Part shown: positions 44,977-56,581 of the stretch, in pieces
Position numbering within the stretch: the stretch's first letter is position 1
Layout: every line of letters begins with the position of its first letter
Assembly (NCBI GenBank): GCA_034508935.3
Contig: CM067444.1
Location: 82,568,743 to 82,632,742 of the forward strand
Source: Berghia stephanieae
Lineage: Eukaryota > Mollusca > Gastropoda > Nudibranchia > Aeolidiidae
Direction: 5' to 3'
Length of the DNA stretch: 64,000 nucleotides
Notes under the pieces: model-generated
What the model saw: the letters and a program-made list of their open reading frames with translations, nothing else
Database searches by the model: none
Told to the model about the DNA's origin: nothing
Made by a program: the position numbers and the translations under genes

Positions 44977-45887
44977 CATATTCAAGTCCTTACAATCCCT
45001 CAATTTTGGCAGTGAAAAGAAGGAAGTCAAGTACAATTTGATAAGCTCGACGTTTCGAAGACTATCGGTCAATAGAAGATTAAGTTATTCAAATATTGTA
45101 TTCTGATATTCTGACCCAGTTCCCGTGTTTGGAAAAAAAAAATCTTATAATAATCGAATTGTTTACTAAAAACTTAGTGGTATGTATGTTGTCAAAAAGA
45201 AAAGCCTAAACATATCAAATTATAGTCCGACGAGCAAATGTCTTTGTGACGGGAACAAAGGGGAAGTTTTAAAATAAATAAATTGTGAGACTGAATTTAC
45301 AGATCTTTTTGGTTTCCATCGACAGGAAGACGGATGTCATTGTTGGAATGACTCTAGAGAATTGAAATGCTTAATCCTGGTCTTTCTTTATTAGAATAAT
45401 ATACGTTTTGTAGAATTATTACTATTATAATATGAAAATCTTATACATTTACCAGAGGTCATTTTTTGTAAACGTATATGAAAATATAGGATTTGAATAC
45501 ATAATTCGTGCTTTTTGCCACAATGTAATGAATTGCTTGTATCACCGATATGCTTTTTTTAGTTGGAGGGAGAGAGAGAAAGAAAAAGAGAACGGTAACA
45601 GATTTCTTCCTTTTTTCAATTACAGTTTTTGGTAATGATTTAAATGTAGCACAGGACAAAATAAAATTATAAATATCTTTAATGTGTTATACAAGTTTAA
45701 TCCAAAACTCAACATCGAATTTCATCTAAAAACAGGTTTTGACTTCAACTTCATAACTCTTCAAATGAAAAAAAAATTATCAAAAGATGACACAAATCTG
45801 TTAAAAGGTTTTTGAACTAATCACATTCCTTCGAGATAGAAGTGTTGGCGCATAATGAATCCAATATAATGTGATAGTTGAACACGT
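44977..45887. other. Non-coding stretch, no gene seen
   Basis: At 45035-45065 the minus strand reads ACCGATAGTCTTCGAAACGT then CGAGC, a motif of the kind found in repetitive elements with hammerhead-like ends. There is no gene evidence. Confidence 0.4.
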
Positions 45888-45901
45888 ATACACACACACA
45901 T

Positions 45902-45935
<34 letters not shown>

Positions 45936-45936
45936 C

Positions 45937-46012
<76 letters not shown>

Positions 46013-46019
46013 GAGAGAA

Positions 46020-46083
<64 letters not shown>

Positions 46084-46136
46084 TGAGCGGGAGAAAGAAC
46101 AAGAAGAGAGAAAGGGAACAGTGTGTGTGTGTATGG

Positions 46137-46165
<29 letters not shown>
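45888..46165. repeat. Compound (CA)n-(GA)n-(GT)n-(GA)n microsatellite
   Basis: CA at 45891-45932, GA at 45940-46085 with AAAG interruptions, GT at 46120-46157, then GA. Long frames on both strands are repeat translations. Confidence 0.95.
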
Positions 46166-46168
<3 letters not shown>

Positions 46169-46697
46169 ATAGAAAAAAAAATGACACAAAACAATGGGGG
46201 AAAACCAATGATGAAATCGAACAGTCGTTAAAGGCCTATAGAATAAAATTCAAAACCAAACTATAAACCTCATGGATTGTAAATTAGGAGAGCAAAACGC
46301 GAGTGATGTTCTTTCTCGATCGAACATAATATTTAAAACTCAAGACAATAAAACGGCAATGCCCTTTAGGCGATATTGAATTACCCCTGAGAAGTTTAAC
46401 GGGTTCGCGTCTTTATTGTTATTTAATGACGTATAAAATGCTAACGAGCCATCAGATGTATTGTAAGCGAAAGCCAAAGACATTCCAATTCTTTATTTTG
46501 CCGTTAAAAAATTCGCTCGATCGAAATGAAACAACATAAACAACTCGTAGCAAGATCGAATTTCTGTCTGGCCGTAAGGATTTAAGCATTGAGAGAGTTA
46601 TATACACAATATCTACTGTCTCTTTTATTGCTTTTCTCTTCTAGTTTGTGTAAGCTCTTGCTCAAATAATGTAAATGGCAGCTATTACTATTCTATT
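46166..46697. other. Non-coding stretch, no gene seen
   Basis: Nothing recognised. Confidence 0.45.
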
Positions 46698-46960
46698 CTG
46701 CCGTACTAAAAAAAAAAATAAAAAAACCACGAACAAAACGCGTTTTAAAAAAAAATTGGCCAGAAAACTCGTCCTTCAAATTATATTGATCGTTTTAAAA
46801 AGCACTCATATTGTCCAACACTTTTCAATCTGAGACTTCAATGAAGTCTCCGGTTCGAGATTGTTTTTGACAAGATAAGCATGAGTTTAATCGGTCAATA
46901 TCGAAGGACGAGTTTTCTGGCCAAAAGGTTAAAAACTTATTTTTGTCCAAAGTACGACAG
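46698..46960. mobile_element. MITE family 2, complete
   Basis: The ends CTGCCGTACT and AGTACGACAG are inverted. The arms TTGGCCAGAAAACTCGTCCT and GGACGAGTTTTCTGGCCAAA fold back. The inner loop holds GACTTCAATGAAGTC, itself a palindrome. Confidence 0.8.
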
Positions 46961-47237
46961 TATCGGAATTACGGTGGGTATTTACACAATAACAATTTAA
47001 TGTCTCTTTTCAAACAAACATTGATTTGGTTTCTTAGTAAGAAATGATTCGACTTTTAGGTATCTCCTTTGAATAAATCATCGAACTGTTCCGCTTGAAC
47101 AACTTTGTTTAATATTAACTTATTTCTTCCATTCGTTTTGTCTGATGCATTTTTTGATCGTCCTTTTGAACTTTAAAACTTTGATGGTCTGGATTAAAAA
47201 AAAAAAATTAAACATAAATAATGTTGCTTCTGATACT
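46961..47237. other. Non-coding spacer
   Basis: Nothing recognised. Confidence 0.4.
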
Positions 47238-47765
<528 letters not shown>

Positions 47766-48055
47766 TCCACTACCACTCCTATTTTTTCTTGACAAACACA
47801 TATCAATCAAACAAAACTCAATATTCCGATCGATCTGTATTGTTGAAGTAACATTTTAACTATAAACCTGCATCATTTCATGTTTTTTCCCTTCTAGAAA
47901 ACTCCATGATTAAATTATTATATTTTATCTTAAAGATAAATGCATAAACAAAAGATTTACAACTATGTTTAAAGACGTAAAACGACGCGAAATCGGAAAT
48001 CAGACAAGAGGATCGGGTGGAATTTATTTTTGTTTGAAGTAGATGAACAGAATCA

Positions 48056-48304
48056 ATGGACACAATGGGCACTCTACATAACACGACTGATAAGTCCCGC
48101 TCTGAGGATGATAACCTAGACCCCCTACAATTGAAGGCGGATGTGAAAGCAAATAATAACAAGCTTTTTTTGTCCCTTAGAAGATACCAGCAGCAGAAGA
48201 GATTAAGTGTCTGCCAGATATTTTTGAGTTTTCCAGTTCAACACAAACTGAAACTAAAACAAAAATCTGGGTTGACAACTGAAGAATGCAACCGACTGGT
48301 ATAA
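48056..48304 (+). CDS. Unrecognised 82-codon ORF
   Basis: Begins MDTMGTLHNTTDKSRSEDDN and continues LDPLQLKADVKANNNK. The first 40 residues are polar and of mixed composition, unlike the repeat-derived frames nearby. The rest becomes Lys/Gln-rich and ends at ECNRLV. An overlapping minus frame of 94 codons also exists, so neither is secure. No family, signal peptide or splice context was recognised. Confidence 0.15.
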   Translation: MDTMGTLHNTTDKSRSEDDNLDPLQLKADVKANNNKLFLSLRRYQQQKRLSVCQIFLSFPVQHKLKLKQKSGLTTEECNRLV

Positions 48305-48563
48305 GACTACGAAAAATGCGGGCCATTTCCGGTCAACCGCTAATGAGATGAAACATGAAGTATGTAAGTTAACAAGAAAATAAAACAAAAATACAACGAA
48401 AAATAGCAAAAAAATTTTAAAAAAAATCCAATATCAACAAAAAAGATGCAAAATGTAAGAAGCAGAACAAAAAAAAAAAAAAGAACAACAAACAAACTAA
48501 AATTTAAAAAATGCAACAACAATGAAAGAAACCAAAACCAAAACTAAAACAAAACAAACAACA
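48305..48563. other. A-rich non-coding stretch
   Basis: A-rich sequence with AAC and AAAAC units leading into the (CAA)n tract. Confidence 0.5.
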
Positions 48564-48573
48564 ACATAAACCC

Positions 48574-48629
<56 letters not shown>

Positions 48630-48630
48630 A
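48564..48630. repeat. (CAA)n microsatellite
   Basis: About 55 bp of pure CAA units with related sequence on the left. Confidence 0.95.
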
Positions 48631-48818
48631 TCTGAACAGTGGTAATTTGAAAAGTAACATTATTAGCAACTCTAGGCTTTATGAAATTCACAAAATTGGG
48701 ATTGATCTTCATAATTGTACTTTGACTACATTGACACGAAATTCACCAACAACCATGGTTGAGTTTTTGTCACCAACTATACAAAACAATCTGACAACTC
48801 TCGACTTGGACATAAATA

Positions 48819-49006
48819 TAGATAGTTCGAAGATGACGTCACTCAGGCCTTTGTTATTGTTTTTGCCATCCGCGTTTGTGAGTTGTTCTCACTAAACTGT
48901 ATTAACCAGACTATAAAAGTTCATGGTTGCACAGAGTTTTTGTGTTGGTCCGTTATACTTCCGGATGGCAATGTTGTGAACTCCTTGGCCAAGCGCATTC
49001 TATCTA
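48819..49006 (-). mobile_element. MITE family 1, well preserved
   Basis: 188 bp from TAGATAGTTCGAAGATGACG to AAGCGCATTCTATCTA, with TA duplicates at 48817-48818 and 49007-49008. It carries TGACGTCA and the blocks CTTTGTTATTGTTTTTGCCA and TACTTCCGGATGGCAATG. Confidence 0.95.
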
Positions 49007-49291
49007 TAATCAGCAGTGTTGCCAGGGAATGATCGAAACCAGTCTGAAGATCAGTGATACTGATAATCTTGTGTATAAAACAATGTGAATTTTAAAACAA
49101 ATAACAGGTAATGACGTCAGTACTTATAGTTTATGGTCGAAATGGTTGGGAGTGGTAGATTCTCAAACATTTTGTGACCAATGGTGATGATCCGGTATCT
49201 TATCGGGGGACATTGTTAAATGTAACTAAATGTTAAGTCTAAATTGTAGTAAAGTAATGTTAGAATTTAAGTTTGATTTACTTCTTGCATT
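49007..49291. other. Non-coding spacer
   Basis: Nothing recognised. Confidence 0.4.
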
Positions 49292-49450
49292 GGGGGTCTC
49301 TACGGTTCAGTTGGTAGAGCACTAGCTACACACACAAAGGCGACCGAGATTGTTTCCAGGTGAAGTCGAGATTTTTATCTGACCCCCTTGTGTAACCAGT
49401 AGACAAGGGGGTCCTCTCCAAATGATAGCAAGCAATTGCTATTGTTTGTT
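49292..49450 (+). mobile_element. SINE family B
   Basis: GGGGGTCTCTACGGTTCAGT then TGGTAGAGCACTAGC is the head (box A). GGTGAAGTCGAGATTTTTAT, CTGACCCCC and a GATAGCAAGCAATTGC end follow. The middle is shorter than in the copy at 17151. An internal inverted pair (ACCCCCTTGT and ACAAGGGGGT) brackets GTAACCAGTAG. Confidence 0.7.
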
Positions 49451-50293
49451 TCATCATTATCATCAATATTATTATTATAATCACTATACTTTATAAATGT
49501 CTGACTAGCAACGCGATTAGATATTTAAAGCATATCGTAATTAAATGCGTCATCAACGATTAACAATTTCGTAACCCAGCAGCTAGCGTTACGAGCTCGT
49601 ACAGTTAAACATACATTTCTTGGAATTTAAACATGAATGATTAAAGACAGCGTGAGGTTTAGCGTGAAGATTCACGACAGTCACTGGGCCAAGTTGTTAA
49701 CCAGAGGTGTAATAAATTTCTATTCATTCGTGTGATATTGTCTAATAAATCATCTGACATTTAAAATCGTATTATCAATACGAATAATGAATGGCTAGAG
49801 CAACAGGGATCGTGATTCGGATCGAAATAATTTAGAATAGTGTAGAGTTACACGAATAATAACAATTGCGTGTTAACCTTTGGATAGGGAACTAGTTTAT
49901 CACTGGACAAGTCTCGCCATCTGTAAAGTATATAATTTTATTGTTATAATTATAATTATGGTACTTGTGGCGGAACATTCCTCAGCACCAGTGATTTATT
50001 CACCCACTTATAAAAAATATAGAATTAAAAATTATGCTCATTACTGAGAAGAATGTATGAAATTTTCCAAACTCCAAAATATTATTATAATTATTATTAT
50101 TTTTCTATTTTTTATTTTATTTTTTGCTTTGTCGCACCTGTTTCAAGTCGGCAAAATAGTACAACATCGAAGCATTTTTTCACTCCTCATTCATTTTTTG
50201 ATGTCTCATTCATTCATTCTATTCATTCATTTCATTCGTTCATTCATTCATGTGTTATAATTAATCATTCATACATTCATTCATTATTTCAGC
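49451..50293. other. Non-coding, with a SINE-B tail fragment and (ATTC)n
   Basis: The segment 49857-49890 is an inverted SINE-B 3' end (AACAATTGCGTGTTAACCTT then TGGATAGGG). (CATT)n-like repeats lie at about 50190-50290. Confidence 0.5.
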
Positions 50294-50447
50294 GATGACA
50301 ACCACGACGACACTACCGCTAGCAAGACTAGTCAACAGCCACTCAAACCAATGTACACCTAGAATTATCTCCCGTGGAAACTTATATCGCCTGTCTCTTG
50401 TGTCAACAAAAACACCCACTAACACATGCGACAAAATAAGGCCATAA
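50294..50447 (+). CDS. Possible exon, unrecognised
   Basis: After CATTCATTATTTCAG, an acceptor-like sequence, a plus frame reads AMTTTTTLPLARLVNSHSNQ and continues RIISRGNLYRLSLVSTKTP before a stop (about 50 codons). It is richer in C than the flanks, and the first 40 residues are basic with Ser, Thr and Leu and no acidic residue, as in a mitochondrial targeting sequence. There is no downstream domain and no clear donor. Chance is likely. Confidence 0.15.
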
Positions 50448-50828
50448 AAGACGTAAAATCACACACAAGCCGAATCTATTTCAAACAGCGACTTAAAACA
50501 ACGAACAAAGTTCAAATTCCGAAGAAAAAATACCAAAATAGGTGATTGATTTCGAGGTACTTATTGTTATAGGTACATTTGGTTCGACAATAGTGTGTTA
50601 AGTGGTAGATGAATAAGGAATGCTCACCGGGGGGTAAGGCTGGGGTTGAAAGAGAAACCGTTTCAGGATAAAGAATTGAAATGTTAAATTATCTCCACTG
50701 AAAATGAATTCTATCCTCTATAAAATGAACACAAAGTGGGTAAATCTTCCGTGCTAAATGCGCTTTACATGGTTAGGGTTTATTCCATCAAGAAACCGTA
50801 TGGAAACAGTTCCTATAAAGCTAAATTG
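50448..50828. other. Non-coding stretch, no gene seen
   Basis: Nothing recognised. Confidence 0.4.
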
Positions 50829-51061
50829 ATAATAGCAATTGCTTACTTTGAATAGCACTTTAGTTAATCGCAAAGTACTTTCCGTCAGATCTAACAGACG
50901 AAGCTACCCAATTACTGCTGCGTGCGGGGAGCGGGGAGAGTGGGAGGGAGGGGGGGGGGGGGGGGTCAAGAAAAAACAACAACATATCAACTTCACCGAG
51001 GACCGATCCCGTTCTCTCTGGTGTGAAGGGAGTGATCTACCAACTGAGCTATTAGGACCCT
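50829..51061 (-). mobile_element. SINE family B with internal poly(C)
   Basis: On the minus strand the head is GAGGGTCCTAATAGCTCAGT then TGGTAGATCACTCCC, with GATCGGTCCTCGGTGAAGTT next. A C-rich run follows (G run 50949-50965 on plus), then CAGCAGTAATTGGGTAGCTT and the tail. Confidence 0.75.
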
Positions 51062-51284
51062 CAATTATATAAAATGTAAAAGGCAATCTATTTTAAGATC
51101 ATGTTTAAAAAAACAATTATAACATCATAATATCTTCTTGTCATGAATTAAATCTTAATCATATTATCCATTTCTTGATATTTCTTTTCGTCACTTGATC
51201 CAAAGATAAATAAAAAACATGGATACATGATATTAGCTATTCAATCCTTGTGGAAAGATATTAAAGTTTTGTTGGTTTTAAGCA
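51062..51284. other. Non-coding spacer
   Basis: Nothing recognised. Confidence 0.4.
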
Positions 51285-51400
51285 AATATGGGGGATGGCG
51301 TCGACTGCATAGCGTCCCTCTTACGGCTAGGCGGAGTTGTTGTATCAGTAAGGTCGCGGGTTCGAGCCCCCATCGCCGCGACATTTTTAATCTCTATTGT
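51285..51400 (+). mobile_element. tRNA-like sequence, probably a SINE remnant
   Basis: AAGGTCGCGGGTTCGAGCCC then CCATCGCCGCGAC holds a perfect box B (GGTTCGAGCCC). A GGGGGATGGCGTCGACTGCA stretch about 75 bp upstream could be the 5' strand of the acceptor region, but box A is poor. It is not a working tRNA by eye. Confidence 0.35.
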
Positions 51401-51837
51401 CTTCTGGTACTTTTCTACTCACTTCATTTTCAGATCTTTTTTTCTTCAGTTTTAAGATCGCTAGTTGAGTGATATATTTCCTACTTTATTCTCTCAATCA
51501 AACTTTAAACGTTTAAGGTTACCTTTAGTTTTGTTTCCTAGTGCGATTCAACTGGTGGGCATAAAGGGTATTTTCCGAGTACTTAAATGCTAAGAATATA
51601 ATATTTAAAAAAAAAGGAAGAGCATTCACTCCTATTTCCCATAGAACTGCGATTATGAGTATGGAGGATTTGTTACTGATAATTTCATCATTAAAATTCT
51701 TCAAAGATTAGTGAATATCGGCTGGAGAGTCCTTGTGTCTAACCCTCAGATCAGGAAATAAGCTTTTCACCTTTAAGACCTTTGATTATAATTTCAGAGC
51801 ATTGTGTGAAAGGTAACATCGTAGTAAGACTATGAAG
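51401..51837. other. Non-coding stretch, no gene seen
   Basis: Nothing recognised. Confidence 0.4.
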
Positions 51838-52252
51838 TCGTCCAAAAAGGTCGTTTTTGTGATGTTCGCCACAAAAATACTTCAATAATATGATATTTGG
51901 AAGACAGAAAAAACTTGAGTAAAAATTTGATTTAATCCGTTTCTCTGGGCTTAATAATTAAAAAGTAACCAGTAACAGACGATCTAGCATCAAAATTATA
52001 GAAGTTATAACTTTTTAACAGGTCGAAAAGATTGGACAAAGTTGATTCTCTGTCCACACTTTTTGAACCTTTGATGAAAAAAACCTATTTCTACTAGTCT
52101 ATTCTATTGGAGCTAGATCACAATTTTTGTGTGTTTATTTTACTTTATTAAAGTGATGGGAACTGATGAAAACTATCAAATCTTTTCCGTAGATTTTCCA
52201 AATAGGAGTATTTTTGTGGTGAACGTCACAAAACGACCTTTTGCCACAGCCT
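51838..52252. mobile_element. MITE family 4, complete
   Basis: The left arm CCAAAAAGGTCGTTTTTGTG then ATGTTCGCCACAAAAATAC and the right arm GTATTTTTGTGGTGAACGTC then ACAAAACGACCTTTTGCCAC are long inverted repeats (about 50 bp). The 148-codon minus frame crossing it is not conserved in other copies. Confidence 0.8.
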
Positions 52253-52674
52253 CCTGTTTCAAAACATATGATTATCGTGACTTTCACAAAATTGAAAATA
52301 TCAATTTCATTATAAATAAGAGATTTTTTTTCAAACATTTCTTGCAGTGGGTACTTACACTGACAAGAACAGCGAAAAAAAATCCAAATGAATATAGTTG
52401 ATTTAATGTTTTTGTGCAAATATTTGCAGAATACCTGTCTATTCGACATCAGATTCAATGAATACATATAAAGGCCAGAATAACCTAAATCGCAATTTTG
52501 GAAGGTACTAATCATAGCCTTGGTAACATTACTGTGCAGAACATGTCTTGGAATCAACGCCCTAGAAATCAAGGCCCTCAACGTAACAAAGCAAAGTGGC
52601 CGCCGAACATTTCAATCCTTGTTCTTTTTTTTTTCTTCGAAATAATCCGAGTCAGTCAGAGTTTTACTTCACGG
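52253..52674. other. Non-coding stretch, no gene seen
   Basis: Nothing recognised. Confidence 0.4.
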
Positions 52675-52797
52675 AAGTCCCTGTTTTTCAGATTTTTTAC
52701 AAGATGAGACCCATTTTAATCAATCGACATTTAAGGACGAGTTTTCTGGCCTAAATTTTTAAAGACGTGTTTTCTTAACAGGAAAAACGGCAGAATA
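52675..52797. mobile_element. MITE family 2, right arm fragment
   Basis: ACAAGATGAGACCCATTTTA, ATCAATCGACATTTAAGGAC, GAGTTTTCTGGCC and the end AAAACGGCAG. Confidence 0.65.
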
Positions 52798-53171
52798 TCG
52801 CAAATCCCCGCCCGTCATAAAAGAATGTTCCCTTAAAAACAGGATGGTATCCAATAAATAAACAAATCCAACAATTAAAATTCAAAACATTCTTATCTCC
52901 ACTTAACATTCCTGCTCGGTCTGGATGGGACTCACAAACTTGCTTGAATCCCTCTATTCGTTTTGATATCTTGTTTGTTTACATGTAATTCGTCAAACCT
53001 CAAATATTTAAAACACTATGAAAAGGTTATCTCAAACAAATAAACGATTTCGAGACCAACTGGACATAGATGAGATTGTTTGTTTACGTGAAATCCGTCA
53101 AACCTCAAATATGAAAACAATATGAAAAGGTTATTTTAATACCACACGCAATGTTTAAATCCGACAGGATA
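52798..53171. repeat. Spacer with a 45-bp direct repeat
   Basis: TTGTTTGTTTAC-TG-AAT-CGTCAAACCTCAAAT-T-AAAACA-TATGAAAAGGTTAT occurs at 52972-53030 and 53078-53133, and in part at 53366-53420. Confidence 0.6.
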
Positions 53172-53350
53172 TAGATAGAATGAAGTTGACGTCATTCGAG
53201 CCTTTGTTATTGTTTTTTGCCTTCCACGTTTATAAGTAACTGTATTATCCAGACTCTAAAACTTCACGGTTACGCATAGTTTTGTATGTTGGTCCGTTAT
53301 ACTTCCGGATGGCAATGTTGTGAACTTCTTAGCCAAGCGCATACTATCAA
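53172..53350 (-). mobile_element. MITE family 1, diverged copy
   Basis: TAGATAGAATGAAGTTGACG, TTGTTATTGTTTTTTGCC and ACTTCCGGATGGCAATGTTG then AGCCAAGCGCATACTATC. It seems to lie inside the direct-repeat unit described at 52798. Confidence 0.8.
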
Positions 53351-53440
53351 TATTAGCCTACCTATTGTTTGTTTACATGAAATCCGTCAAACCTCAAATA
53401 CTTAAAATGCATTGTGAAAAGTTAACCAAAGACAACAAAT

Positions 53441-53615
53441 CTGCCGTACTCTGGAAAAACACATATTTTAAAATTTGGCCAGAAAACTCGTCCTTCAAAT
53501 ATTGATCTATTTAAACGACTCTCATCTCTCAAGGCGAGAGTCATTTAAATCGAATCATTTGAAGGACGAGTTTTCTGGCCAAATTTTTAAATATGTGTTT
53601 TTCTAGAGTAAGGCA
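53441..53615. mobile_element. MITE family 2, short snap-back copy
   Basis: Nearly the whole element is one hairpin. CTGCCGTACTCTGGAAAAAC pairs with GTTTTTCTAGAGTAAGGCA, and TTGGCCAGAAAACTCGTCCT pairs exactly with its complement. The loop is only about 10 nt (53526-53537). Confidence 0.85.
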
Positions 53616-54010
53616 AGATTGAATTGAAACCAGCTGGTTATGCTTAACATTGCTTCGTAGATCCTTATCCCCGCTCAACATTTTATGTTTATTGCAACTG
53701 ATCTTACAGTTAAGATTTCATATTAATTGAAAATCTTAAATTTTGATTAAATTTTCATAATCTGGCAACCCTCAACACATCACCGGATTGATGCAATGGG
53801 TTACATATTAAGAATTGAATACCTTTCGCTAACTTAATCTGTGATGTTTCGTTTTTGAAAATCTAAAACCATGTAACAGAGATAAAATCAAAATTTCATA
53901 TGGCCGTAATTGTAATAAATTTTGATTGTGTGACATTCCGTGCCCAGCACTTGATCTGACATGGCTAGAGTTTTAAAATAGGAATTTACGGTACTGAGAG
54001 ACACTGAATT
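53616..54010. other. Non-coding, with one MITE family 3 end
   Basis: The segment 53757-53815 (ATCTGGCAACCCTCAACACA then GATGCAATGGGTTACATATT) resembles a family 3 end without a partner. Confidence 0.4.
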
Positions 54011-54250
54011 TATACCCCTCCGTTTCAAATTGGTATTATATCGGAATGAACCAGATGCTAAAAGAGAATCTTAAATTAAAATGACTAGAAAAATGAAATT
54101 GTGAGTGTATACATTTTATGAAACTAGATTCTACTCTATAAAAAACATAAACTTAATCAATGTTTCATTATTTTTTAAAACTATAAATTCAATTGTCAGC
54201 AACAATACCACTTCGACTTAATACCATTTTGAGACAGATGGCTACATATG
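54011..54250. mobile_element. MITE family 3, both ends present
   Basis: The left end CCTCCGTTTCAAATTGGTAT then CGGAATGAACCAGATGCTAA and the right end CGACTTAATACCATTTTGAG then ACAGATGGCTACATATG are inverted relatives. The 74-codon minus frame at 54189-54413 starts outside and is not supported. Confidence 0.65.
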
Positions 54251-54573
54251 ACATAGTATGAAATGAATAGAGGTGTGTCCGAGATTTGGAAGACCCCATT
54301 GGAGACCAGATTGGATCAACCCTTAAACCTTGTTTGTGGCTTTTATATAATCCCTGTACAATAGCTAGCAAGGCAGAGGGAATAGTATCGTGAATAAGAG
54401 ACCAATTAAACATGCGTTAAAGTGAACCTCAATAAAATATTTCATCTTGCTATGCTGAGTCATAGGATACGTTTGTTTTGTTTTTTTTCCAAATGAGTCC
54501 TTTCAGGACAGATGCACCCAAAATTACTATTTTTTAAATAATATCATTGATGGAACATTTGGGAGATGAACGA
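54251..54573. other. Non-coding stretch, no gene seen
   Basis: Nothing recognised. Confidence 0.4.
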
Positions 54574-54663
54574 GTAAATAAATAAATACATAAATAATAA
54601 ATAAAGTAATGCATGAATAAATAAATTAATATTTTTTTTAATTTAAAAAAATGAATATACAAA

Positions 54664-54734
<71 letters not shown>

Positions 54735-54736
54735 AT
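54574..54736. repeat. (AAAT)n microsatellite
   Basis: Pure AAAT/AATA units at 54660-54736, with interrupted units to the left. Confidence 0.95.
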
Positions 54737-54805
54737 GTCACAGTGTCATATTGGCTCAAAGTTCGCTATCATTGATTTTGAAAATAATTCACTATCGCTA
54801 GAGGT

Positions 54806-54880
54806 ATGTAATATGACCATTAGGCCCGAAACGTTCCATGTTTGAGATTTTGTTCCTTCTTGAAACTGTTATATTCATAA
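54806..54880 (+). repeat. GAAACGTT-type dispersed repeat
   Basis: TAGGCCCGAAACGTTCCATG then TTTTGTTCCTTCTTGAAACT and GTTATATTCATAATTTG. The GAAAC core side is intact, but the CTGANGA side is not recognisable. Confidence 0.4.
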
Positions 54881-55107
54881 TTTGTTCATTACTTTGTGAT
54901 GGAGATTATAAAGGATACGATAGATATTTTGTTTTCATTACCATTTAATGACCGTTAACAGCGGCAGATCAAAAGGTGTTTAAATATCACGATGATTTAT
55001 CAAGGCAATACCGCAATGTATATCACATGATTTACTGTAACGGCTGAATTATTTAATTTATGAATTGAATAAGAACGTTTTGTGTCCCCTAAGTAACTTG
55101 AGACCAA

Positions 55108-55110
<3 letters not shown>
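54881..55110. other. Non-coding spacer
   Basis: Nothing recognised. Confidence 0.4.
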
Positions 55111-55144
<34 letters not shown>

Positions 55145-55151
55145 GCACACA

Positions 55152-55186
<35 letters not shown>

Positions 55187-55270
55187 ATTTAAAAAAAAAC
55201 AAACAAAAAAAAAAAAAACAAACCAAAAAAAAACCCAAAAAAAAAAACCCCACACACATACACACACAAC
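55111..55270. repeat. (CA)n with CT and A-rich insert
   Basis: CA at 55111-55150, CTCTCT, CA at 55162-55188, an A-rich patch, and CA again at 55250-55270. Confidence 0.9.
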
Positions 55271-55604
55271 TACGAAAGGCTGGCATTCCAGGAATCATAA
55301 TGATTTGCATTTGTAAAGAGCCTTTGTATGCCGCAACCATTTAAATGAAAACCCATAAAATCTTCACTTGACATGCTGCCAACATGTTAGATATACACAA
55401 TATAATATATAGGCTAAAGAAACCACACACAAAAAAAACAGTACAATATGATAATCTTGTCAAGGTCAAAGATTTTGGATTCGATTTTTATACTTTGAAT
55501 TTGGAGAGCAGAAGATGTTAACGATGGGTCTCCCTGAATTCAACACGTAATAGAGAAAACTCAGAGCAAAGTAATCTTTCGAGAAATTGAAGAAAATGCA
55601 TACA
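55271..55604. other. Non-coding stretch, no gene seen
   Basis: Nothing recognised. Confidence 0.4.
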
Positions 55605-55631
55605 TACACACACACACACACACATACACAC

Positions 55632-55702
<71 letters not shown>
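55605..55702. repeat. (CA)n-(TA)n microsatellite
   Basis: CA at 55607-55632, then about 65 bp of TA. Confidence 0.95.
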
Positions 55703-55705
<3 letters not shown>

Positions 55706-56335
55706 GACCCACGATGACGATGAGAAGTCAAATATTTTTATACCCAACATCAGTTTCTTGAATTTTGCCGAAAGAAGATTTGTCAAAATGCTTCATAAAT
55801 CCCTTACTTTTTATTAAAAAAGAAAACAAAATAAGGGAAATGAGTGGGTTAAGGTAAGATAAGGTCAAGTTAACTTTACATTGCGTACTGCCATTGACTA
55901 ATTGATTTTGAAAATTAATTCAGCAAATAAAAATAAAGGTAAATAAAAATTACATGCTGTACATGGAAATAAATTAACAAAAATCATAAAAAAGACTAAA
56001 CTTATAAAAAGTCAGTCTCACCTCCCGATTTCATACGACCGCCGTCTCTCCCCGCCCCCGCTCTTTTACTATATACCATCTTTCTCTCTATCTACCTTAC
56101 ACATACCTACACATATCCATACGCGCGTATGCCCACAAGTCAGAAAATGGGGACTACTTACACCGACTTCTTTGCAATCACAGTGTTACCTAGCTCTATA
56201 ATATTTTAATGAGTCAAAACAATCATTGTTTGACAAATTTCAATTGCAAGAACTGAATATAAAATTCAGTACGCCGGCAAGCAAAATATATTATAACTTC
56301 TATGACATCAAATTAAAACATCCTGAATAAATGCT
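55703..56335. other. Non-coding, no secure exon
   Basis: A minus-strand GTAAGTAG donor-like site near 56156 follows a short possible frame, but no acceptor or DH/PH-like residues support it as part of the RhoGEF gene. Confidence 0.4.
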
Positions 56336-56560
56336 GAGACCCATTCACCGCCTCAGAACGGCGTCTCAAAAATAAACTTTTAGTAAAAAAAAAAAAAAAC
56401 GACTACGAGACTTGGCTACATTTTTATGGGGTTTTCTTTTCAGGAGATTGGATATTATATCTTAAACGAACTCGCTGGTCAATATATTTAGCCTGGAGAT
56501 CCCTTTGTGCAATCTGATTAACTCTGATATTAATAACCTGTTTCGAGGCAATGGGTCACG
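56336..56560. mobile_element. MITE family 3, both ends present
   Basis: The left end GAGACCCATTCACCGCCTCA and the right end GTTTCGAGGCAATGGGTCAC are inverted relatives. Confidence 0.65.
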
Positions 56561-56581
56561 CATTATCAAATCATTGAAGCG

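Noticed and set aside
52135-52581. 148-codon minus-strand ORF
   Set aside because: It runs through the arm of MITE family 4, and other copies of the family do not keep the frame.
56005-56200. Further RhoGEF exons (donor-like GTGAGA at 56041 and GTAAGTA at 56156, minus strand)
   Set aside because: The sequence before each donor lacks a usable acceptor and does not encode residues expected after the DH segment LSLP.
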